A DNA stretch of 64,000 bases. It comes from Nematostella vectensis (Eukaryota > Cnidaria > Anthozoa > Actiniaria > Edwardsiidae). The DNA lies in contig NW_026019251.1 in the NCBI RefSeq assembly GCF_932526225.1, positions 32,336 to 96,335 of the forward strand. The letters are read 5' to 3'. Under the pieces are notes generated by a model. That model did not search any database. It was not told the origin of the DNA and was given only the letters and a program-made list of their open reading frames with translations. This document shows positions 56,480-64,000 of this stretch, piece by piece. Each line of letters begins with the position of its first letter. Positions within the stretch are counted from its first letter, which is position 1. Position numbers and translations under genes: made by a program.

Positions 56480-58590
56480 TTAATGATGATTAATGATGAG
56501 TAATGATGAGTAATGATGAGTAATGATGAGTAATGATGAGTAATGATGAGTAATGATGAGTAATGATGAGTAATGATGAGTAATGATGAGTAATGATGAG
56601 TAATGATGAGTAATGATGAGTAATGATGAGTAATGGTGAGTAATGATGAGTAATGATGAGTAATGATGAGTAATGATGAGTAATGATGATTAATGATGAG
56701 TAATGATGATTAATGATGAGTAATGATGATTAATGATGATTAATGATGAGTAATGATGATTAATGATGAGTAATGATGAGTAATGACGATTAATGATGAG
56801 TAATGATGAGTAATGACGAGTAATGATGAGTAATGATGATTAATGATGAGTAATGAGGATTAATGATGAGTAATGATGATTAATGATGAGTAATGATGAG
56901 TAATGATGATTAATGATGAGTAATGATGAGTAATAATGATTAATGATGATTAATGATGAGTAATGATGAGTAATGATGAGTAAGGATGATTAGTGATGAG
57001 TAATGATGAGTAATGATGAGTAATGATGAGTAATGATGATTAATGATGAGTAATGATGAGTAATGATGAGTAATGATGAGTAATGATGAGTAATGATGAG
57101 TAATGATGAGTAATGATGATTAATGATGAGTAACGATGAGTAATGATGATTAATGATGAGTAACGATGAGTAATGATGAGTAATGATGAGTAATGATGAT
57201 TAATGATGATTTATGATGAGTAATGATGATTAATGATGAGTAATGATAATTAATGATGATTAATGATAAGTAATGATGAGTAATGATGAGTAATGATGAG
57301 TAATGATGAGTAATGATGAGTAATGATGATCAATGATGATTAATGATGATCAATGATGATTAATGATGATTAATGATGATCAATGATGAGTAATGATGAG
57401 TAATGATGATTAATGATGAGTAATGATGATTAATGATGAGTAATGATGATTAATGATGATTAATGATGAGTAATGATGATTAATGATGAGTAATGATGAT
57501 TAATGATGAGTAATGTTGATTAATGATGATTAATGATGATTAATGATGATTAATGATGATTAATGATGATTAATGATGATTAATGATGATTAATGATGAG
57601 TAATGATGAGTAATGATGAGTAATGATGAGTAATGATGAGTAATGATGAGTAATGATGAGTAATGATGAGTAATGATGAGTAATGATGAGTAATGATGAG
57701 TAATGATGAGTAATGATGAGTAATGATGAGTAATGGTGAGTAATGATGAGTAATGATGAGTAATGATGAGTAATGATGAGTAATGATGATTAATGATGAG
57801 TAATGATGATTAATGATGAGTAATGATGATTAATGATGATTAATGATGAGTAATGATGATTAATGATGAGTAATGATGAGTAATGACGATTAATGATGAG
57901 TAATGATGAGTAATGACGAGTAATGATGAGTAATGATGATTAATGATGAGTAATGAGGATTAATGATGAGTAATGATGATTAATGATGAGTAATGATGCG
58001 TAATGATGATTAATGATGAGTAATGATGAGTAATAATGATTAATGATGATTAATGATGAGTAATGATGAGTAATGATGAGTAAGGATGATTAGTGATGAG
58101 TAATGATGAGTAATGATGAGTAATGATGAGTAATGATGATTAATGATGAGTAATGATGAGTAATGATGAGTAATGATGAGTAATGATGAGTAATGATGAG
58201 TAATGATGAGTAATGATGATTAATGATGAGTAACGATGAGTAATGATGATTAATGATGAGTAACGATGAGTAATGATGAGTAATGATGAGTAATGATGAT
58301 TAATGATGATTTATGATGAGTAATGATGATTAATGATGAGTAATGATAATTAATGATGATTAATGATTAGTAATGATGAGTAATGATGAGTAATGATGAT
58401 CAATGATGATTAATGATGATCAATGATGATTAATGATGATTAATGATGATCAATGATGAGTAATGATGAGTAATGATGATTAATGATGAGTAATGATGAT
58501 TAATGATGAGTAATGATGATTAATGATGATTAATGATGAGTAATGATGATTAATGATGAGTAATGATGATTAATGATGAGTAATGTTGAT
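56480..58590. repeat. Tandem 1.10-kb higher-order duplication
   Basis: TAATGGTGAG (56631 and 57731) and the TAAGGATGAT-TAGTGATGAG pair (56981 and 58081) repeat at 1100 bp. TAATGTTGAT follows at 57511 and 58581 (1070 bp), so a few units were lost in the second copy. The ends are approximate. Confidence 0.7.
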
Positions 58591-60122
58591 TAATGATGAT
58601 TAATGATGATTAATGATGATCAATGATGATTAATGATGATCAATGATGATCAATGATGATTAATGATGATTAATGATGATCAATGATGATTAATGATGAG
58701 TAATGATGATTAATGATGATTAATGATGAGTAATGATGATTAATGATGAGTAATGATGAGTAATGATGAGTAATGATAAGTAATGATGAGTAATGATGAG
58801 TAATGATGAGTAATGATGAGTAATGATGAGTAATGATGAGTAATGATGAGTAATGATGCGTAATGTTGCTTAATGATGAGTAATGATGAGTAATGATGAG
58901 TAATGATGATTAATGATGAGTAACGATGAGTAATGATGATTAATGATGAGTAATGATGATTAATGATGAGTAATGATGATTAATGATGATTAATGATGAT
59001 TTATGATGATTAATGATGATTAATGATGAGTAATGATGAGTAATGACGAGTAATGATGATTAATGACGAGTAATGATGATTAATGATGAGTAATGATGAT
59101 TAATGATGAGTAATGATGATCAATTATGATTAATGATGATCAATGATGATTAATGATGATTAATGATGATCAATGATGAGTAATGATGAGTAATGATGAT
59201 TAATGATGAGTAATGATGATTAATGATGAGTAATGATGATTAATGATGATTAATGATGAGTAATGATGATTAATGATGAGTAATGATGATTAATGATGAG
59301 TAATGTTGATTAATGATGATTAATGATGATTAATGATGATCAATGATGATTAATGATGATCAATGATGATCAATGATGATTAATGATGATTAATGATGAT
59401 CAATGATGATTAATGATGATCAATGATAATTAATGATGATTAATGATGATTAATGATAATCAATGATGATTAATGATAATCAATGATGATTAATGATGAT
59501 TTATGATGATTAATGATGATTTATGATGATTAATGATGATTTATGATGATCAATGATGATCAATGATGATTAATGATGAGTAATGATGATTAATGATGAG
59601 TAATGATGAGTAATGATGATTAATGATGAGTAATGATGATTAGTGATGAGTAATGATGATTAATGATGAGTAATGATGAGTAATGATGAGTAATGATAAT
59701 TAATGATAATTAATGATGATTAATGATGATTAATGATGATTAATGATGAGTAATGATGATTAATGATGAGTAATGATGAGTAATGATGAGTAATGATGAG
59801 TAATGATAAGTAATGATGAGTAATGATGAGTAATGATGAGTAATGATGAGTAATGATGAGTAATGATGAGTAATGATGAGTAATGATGATTAATGATGAG
59901 TAATGATGAGTAATGATGAGTAATGATGATTAATGATGAGTAATGATGATTAATGATGATTAATGATGAGTAATGATGATTAATGATGAGTAATGATGAG
60001 TAATGATGATTAATGATGAGTAATGATGAGTAATGACGAGTAATGATGAGTAATGATGATTAATGATGAGTAATGATGAGTAATGAGGATTAATGATGAG
60101 TAATGATGATTAATGATAAGTA

Positions 60123-60917
60123 ATGATGAGTAATGACTTCAACGCAAGAGTTGTGTGCGACAGTTCCGTGTGGGAAGGAGTGATTGGGAAACATGGAGTC
60201 GGCAAATGCAACAGCAATGGTCTTCTCCTTTTCCAAACATGTGCAGAGCACGAGCTTCTAATCACAAACACCATCTTCAAACTTCCCACCCGTAACAGAA
60301 CATCTTGGATGCACCCCCGCTCAAAGCACTGGCATCTGATAGACTATTCCATCGTGCGTAAAAGAGACAGACAGGATGTTCGGGTCACAAAGACCATGTG
60401 TGGCGCTGACTGTTGGACAGACCACCGTCTTGTTGTTTCCAAACTTAATATTCGTGTCCAACCAAAGAGAAGGCCTCAGGGTGTAAAGAAGACTAAACGT
60501 CTGAATACCAGCAAGCTGAAAGTCAGTGAGACTAAAAACACCTTTTCTGATACTCTGAAACAACGCTTGGATTCCACTCTGCTAAATGGCCAGGACGTTG
60601 AGACTGCATGGGCAGGACTCCGTGAATTGGTTTACAACACGGCTTTAGAGTGCCTCGGGCAAAAAATCAGAAAGCACAAAGACTGGTTTGATGATAACAG
60701 CACGGAGATTGAACAACTGCTAGAGGAAAAGCGTCGTGCGTACAAAGCTCATCTCGTTGACCCATCGTCAATTTCAAAACTTGATACACTAAGAAAAGTA
60801 CGAAGCACCGTCCAAGCAAAGCTGCGTCAGATGCAAGATACCTGGCTCAGTAGGAAAGCTGATGAGATCCAGGACTATGCTGACAGAAACGACATGAAAA
60901 TTTCTACAACAGCTTAA
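60123..60917 (+). pseudogene. LINE endonuclease C-terminal half and linker, frameshifted
   Basis: The apparent start (MMSN) is satellite; LINE coding begins at Asp 60135. Endonuclease motifs of the APE type follow in order: DFNAR, TSWMHPRSKHWHLIDY (the H-x-x-I-D-Y box) and CWTDHRLVVSKL (the S/T-D-H catalytic box, 60417-60425). After this comes a basic linker (PKRRPQGVKKTKR) and a helical region. The frame ends at TAA 60915 because one A is missing from the run at 60897-60900; with five As the frame runs into the RT ORF. The catalytic residues upstream of DFN are absent, so it cannot be an active endonuclease. Confidence 0.9.
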
Positions 60918-60949
60918 ATGAAATCTATGGTCCTACTACCTCAGGCTCA

Positions 60950-62857
60950 TTGTCTCCACTTCTCAGTGCTGATGGGGAAACACTGATCTCCGATAAAGAT
61001 AAAGTCCTGGCGAGGTGGGCAGAACACTTTGAGAGTGTCCTGAATAGACCCTCGGCAATAAATGACGAAGCCATTAACAGACTACCTCAAGTTCCTGTCG
61101 ACGAAACCATGGACGTTGTACCAACATTCGTGGAAATTCAGAAAGCAGTCAACCTTCTATCCAGTGGCAAAGCCCCAGGGTCAGACTCCATACCAGCGGA
61201 AGTCTACAAAGAGGGAGGTGCGGCTCTGACGGAGAAACTTTACCAGCTTTTTCAGCTCATCTGGAATCACGAGGCAGTGCCTCAGGACTTTAAGGATGCC
61301 TCCATTATACATCTCTACAAACGCAAAGGAAACCGCCGTATCTGCGATAATCATCGAGGAATCTCCCTGCTGTCCATCGCTGGCAAAATTCTGGCCAGAG
61401 TCTTACTCAATCGTCTCATTGTACATCTCGAGCAAGGCCTCCTATCTGAAAGTCAATGTGGTTTCCGGAAGGAGCGCGGGACAACTGACATGATATTTGC
61501 TGCAAGGCAACTTCAGGAGAAGTGTCAAGAACAAAATGTCGACCTGTATTCCACCTACGTCGACCTGACAAAAGCGTTTGATACTGTCAGTAGAGAGGGC
61601 CTCTGGAAAATAATGGCGAAGTTTGGCTGTCCCAGCAAATTCATAAACATCGTACGCCAATTACATGACGGCATGCTTGCGAGAGTCCAGGACAACGGAG
61701 AGACCTCTCATTCTTTCCCTGTCTCAAACGGAGTTAAGCAAGGATGCGTCCTTGCCCCTACTCTATTCAGTCTGATGTTCTCAGCCATGCTGACTGACGC
61801 TTTTAAAGATGATGAGGTAGGCATCGGCATCAAGTATCGTTTCGATGGCTCTGTGTTCAATCTCAGGAGGCTTCAGGCGAAATCCAAGATCTCGGCTGAT
61901 ACTATAAACGACCTCTTATTCGCTGACGATTGTGCCCTCAATGCTACCTCTCAAGCAGACCTGCAACACAGCGTAGATCTGTTTTCTAGTGCCTGTAACA
62001 ACTTCGGCCTCAAAATAAACACCAAAAAGACGGAGGCTATGCATCAGCCAGCGCCTGGAAAGCCCTACACTGAACCTAACATCATCATCAATGGTCAAAA
62101 ACTCAATGCTGTTGACAAATTTATCTACCTTGGCAGTACTCTCTCCAGAAACGTTGTCCTCGATGACGAAGTTACCAACAGACTCGCCATAGCAAGCGCC
62201 GCATTTGGAAGGCTTCGTAAGAACGTTTGGAAAAGGAGAGGGATAAGAACAGATACAAAGATCAAAGTGTATCGTGCCGTTGTGCTGCCTACGCTACTTT
62301 ACGGGTCTGAAACCTGGACTATCTACAAGCGCCATGCGATGAAGCTTAACCATTTCCACACTACCTGTCTGAGGAAAATTCTCAATGTTCGCTGGCAAGA
62401 AAAGATCCCGGATACTGAGGTCCTTGCACGTGCAGGTCTGCCCAGCATTCACACCATCCTGAAACAGTCTCAGCTTCGCTGGGCGGGGCACGTAGCTCGT
62501 ATGCCTGATGAACGGCTTCCTAAGAAACTTCTGTTTGGTGAGCTTCAGCACGGAAAACGCTGCAAAGGTGGCCAGAAGAAGAGATTTAAAGACACCCTAA
62601 AACTCTCGCTGAAAGCATTCAACATCGATCACACCTCGTGGGAGCTTCTGGCACAAAACCGTCAAGGTTGGCGCCGTGTCATTCGCAACGGTGCTGCGGC
62701 ATGCGAGGCAAATTGGACAGCTGCCGCAGAGAAGCGTAGAGCCGCCAGAAAGTCTCAAGATCCCAAAGCTGCAACAATACCATGCCCTCAGTGCCCCAGG
62801 CTTTTCCGTGCACAGATTGGCCTTATTAGCCATCTGCGCACCCACAAGCGTCCTTAG
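60950..62857 (+). CDS. LINE reverse transcriptase with C-terminal C2H2 finger
   Basis: 635 codons open without a stop. The frame is really open from about 60899, and TTG 60950 is not a biological start. It is the second part of the LINE polyprotein, which copies the element RNA onto the nicked target. RT landmarks in order: LLSSGKAPGSDSIPAEVY, HRGISLLSIAGKILARVL, the catalytic-Asp box YVDLTKAFDTV (about 61556), NGVKQGCVLAPTLFS, and the FADD catalytic box (61919-61930). The post-RT region has the TLLYGSETW and LRWAGHVARMPDERLPK motifs common in these elements. The C-terminus is a zinc finger, C-x2-C-x12-H-x3-H (62783-62845), of the kind that binds nucleic acid. The RT part looks intact, but it lacks its natural N-terminus. 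Confidence 0.93.
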   Translation: MSPLLSADGETLISDKDKVLARWAEHFESVLNRPSAINDEAINRLPQVPVDETMDVVPTFVEIQKAVNLLSSGKAPGSDSIPAEVYKEGGAALTEKLYQLFQLIWNHEAVPQDFKDASIIHLYKRKGNRRICDNHRGISLLSIAGKILARVLLNRLIVHLEQGLLSESQCGFRKERGTTDMIFAARQLQEKCQEQNVDLYSTYVDLTKAFDTVSREGLWKIMAKFGCPSKFINIVRQLHDGMLARVQDNGETSHSFPVSNGVKQGCVLAPTLFSLMFSAMLTDAFKDDEVGIGIKYRFDGSVFNLRRLQAKSKISADTINDLLFADDCALNATSQADLQHSVDLFSSACNNFGLKINTKKTEAMHQPAPGKPYTEPNIIINGQKLNAVDKFIYLGSTLSRNVVLDDEVTNRLAIASAAFGRLRKNVWKRRGIRTDTKIKVYRAVVLPTLLYGSETWTIYKRHAMKLNHFHTTCLRKILNVRWQEKIPDTEVLARAGLPSIHTILKQSQLRWAGHVARMPDERLPKKLLFGELQHGKRCKGGQKKRFKDTLKLSLKAFNIDHTSWELLAQNRQGWRRVIRNGAAACEANWTAAAEKRRAARKSQDPKAATIPCPQCPRLFRAQIGLISHLRTHKRP

Positions 62858-62900
62858 TCCCGCTCAGGATGACGGTGAAAATGTAAAAATGAACACGATG

Positions 62901-62921
62901 GTCCTCGTCGTAGCGACGGAC
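62901..62921 (+). other. LINE 3' hairpin
   Basis: GTCC-TC-GTCG and CGAC-GGAC can pair around a TAG loop, with TC as a bulge. It lies directly before the repeat tail. In several LINE groups a 3' hairpin of this kind is recognised by the element's own reverse transcriptase. Confidence 0.6.
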
Positions 62922-62939
62922 AAACAACAACAACAACAA
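62922..62939 (+). repeat. LINE (CAA)n 3' tail
   Basis: Five CAA repeats run into the first satellite unit (AATGATGATT at 62938). A short-repeat tail instead of poly-A sets this LINE apart from L1-like elements. Confidence 0.85.
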
Positions 62940-64000
62940 TGATGATTAATGATGATTAATGATGAGTAATGATGAGTAATGATGAGTAATGATGAGTAAG
63001 GATGAGTAATGATGAGTAATGATGAGTAATGATAAGTAATGATGAGTAATGATGAGTAATGATGATTAATGATGAGTAATGATGAGTAATGATGAGTAAT
63101 GATGAGTAATGATGAGTAATGATGAGTAATGATGCGTAATGTTGCTTAATGATGAGTAATGATGAGTAATGATGAGTAATGATGATTAATGATGAGTAAC
63201 GATGAGTAATGATGATTAATGATGAGTAATGATGATTAATGATGAGTAATGATGATTAATGATGATTAATGATGATTTATGATGATTAATGATGATTAAT
63301 GATGAGTAATGATGAGTAATGATGAGTAATGATGATTAATGACGAGTAATGATGATTAATGATGAGTAATGATGAGTAATGATGAGTAATGATGAGTAAT
63401 GATGATTAATGATGATTAATGATGAGTAATGATGATTAATGATGAGTAATGATGAGTAATGATGATTAATGATGAGTAATGATGAGTAATGATGAGTAAT
63501 GATGAGTAATGATGAGTAATGATGATCAATGATGATTAATGATGATTAATGATGAGTAATGATGATCAATGATGATTAATGATGATCAATGATGATTAAT
63601 GATGATTAATGATGATCAATGATGAGTAATGATGAGTAATGATGATTAATGATGAGTAATGATGATTAATGATGAGTAATGATGATGAATGATGATTAAT
63701 GATGATTAATGATGATTAATGATGATTAATGATGAGTAATGATGATTAATGATGATTAATGATGAGTAATGATGAGTAATGATGAGTAATGATGAGTAAT
63801 GATGAGTAATGATGAGTAATGATGAGTAATGATGAGTAATGATGAGTAATGACGATTAATGATGAGTAATGATGATTAATGATGATTAATGATGAGTAAT
63901 GATGATTAATGATGAGTAATGATGATTAATGATGATTAATGACGATTAATGATGATTAATGATGAGTAATGATGAGTAATGATGATTAATGATGAGTAAT
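62938..64000. repeat. 10-bp satellite array, block 3
   Basis: The satellite resumes directly after the LINE tail and runs to the window edge. The first units (two GATT, four GAGT, then AAGGATGAGT) continue the order expected from LINE-free paralogues near 53181. The rare GATGCG-GTTGCT pair appears near 63131-63147. No gene. Confidence 0.98.

Larger units (their letters stand above)
33031..60134. repeat. 10-bp satellite array, block 2
   Basis: About 27 kb of the same satellite with no gene. One 11-bp unit at 35991-36001 shifts the phase. From there to the LINE at 60135, some 24 kb, every unit starts in the same 10-bp register by eye, although substitutions are common. The first ~1.1 kb (33161 onward) repeats the variant order of window positions 91 onward. 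CpG-bearing AATGACGAGT units occur in clusters, for example 37801-37880, 44521-44630, 46381-46490, 47151-47260 and 49311-49420. Confidence 0.99.
60135..62937 (+). mobile_element. 5'-truncated non-LTR retrotransposon (LINE)
   Basis: A 2.8-kb LINE fragment inserted in the satellite. It starts inside the endonuclease domain at the DFNAR motif, so the 5' UTR and the N-terminal half of the endonuclease are missing, as is usual after incomplete reverse transcription. The second endonuclease half, the linker, a full reverse transcriptase and a C-terminal C2H2 finger follow. A 3' UTR of about 64 bp ends in a hairpin and a (CAA)n tail, not poly-A. Left flank AATGA (60132-60136) and right flank AATGA (62938 on) allow a short target-site duplication of up to 5 bp. 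I do not assign the clade; the EN-RT layout and short-repeat tail fit CR1/L2/RTE-like groups. Confidence 0.93.

Noticed and set aside
60123-60134. Start codon of the LINE endonuclease ORF
   Set aside because: The ATGATGAGTAAT codons are satellite bases; the LINE begins at Asp 60135 and its true N-terminus is missing.
61442-62845. Short minus-strand and alternate plus-strand ORFs inside the LINE
   Set aside because: Shadows of the 635-codon RT frame, which has clear RT motifs and a zinc finger.

Overview
The window is eukaryotic nuclear DNA, most likely from a metazoan and plausibly an invertebrate. The evidence is GT-AG introns, a non-LTR retrotransposon and tens of kilobases of satellite. 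No operon, ribosome binding site, tRNA or rRNA was seen. The species cannot be named from the sequence.

Layout: about 54 kb of the 64 kb is one satellite with a 10-bp unit (AATGATGATT, AATGATGAGT or AATGATGATC, plus rarer variants). It forms four blocks: 1-25653, 29180-29503, 33031-60134 and 62938-64000. The unit length is held very strictly. The order of variants forms higher-order repeats and tandem segmental copies with periods of about 0.75, 1.1, 1.35, 2.15, 2.63, 2.78, 3.2 and 4.8 kb.

Three islands interrupt the satellite. Two (25654-29179 and 29504-33030) are copies, more than 99% identical, of a 3.5-kb segment repeated in tandem with a 3.85-kb period. Read on the minus strand, each copy can be assembled from nine predicted exons into a tyrosine-recombinase-like protein. 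All five expected catalytic positions can be seen: R-x-x-E, K, H-x-x-R, H and a C-terminal Y. The gene fills the island: its ATG lies 27 bp inside one satellite junction, and its last two residues and stop codon are satellite bases at the other. Exon 1 is frameshifted in both copies, but at different homopolymers. An in-frame TAA near the exon 7/8 junction is shared by both copies, so whether the gene is intact is open.

The third island (60135-62937) is a 5'-truncated LINE on the plus strand. It holds the second half of an APE-type endonuclease, a reverse transcriptase with FADD, a C-terminal C2H2 finger, a 3' hairpin and a (CAA)n tail. One single-base deletion splits the reading frame. Older satellite copies without the LINE occur in the same window and define the empty site.

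The most unusual object is the intron-containing recombinase unit, bounded on both sides by satellite and amplified with it. It could be a Crypton-like mobile element, or a captured recombinase gene carried along by satellite amplification.
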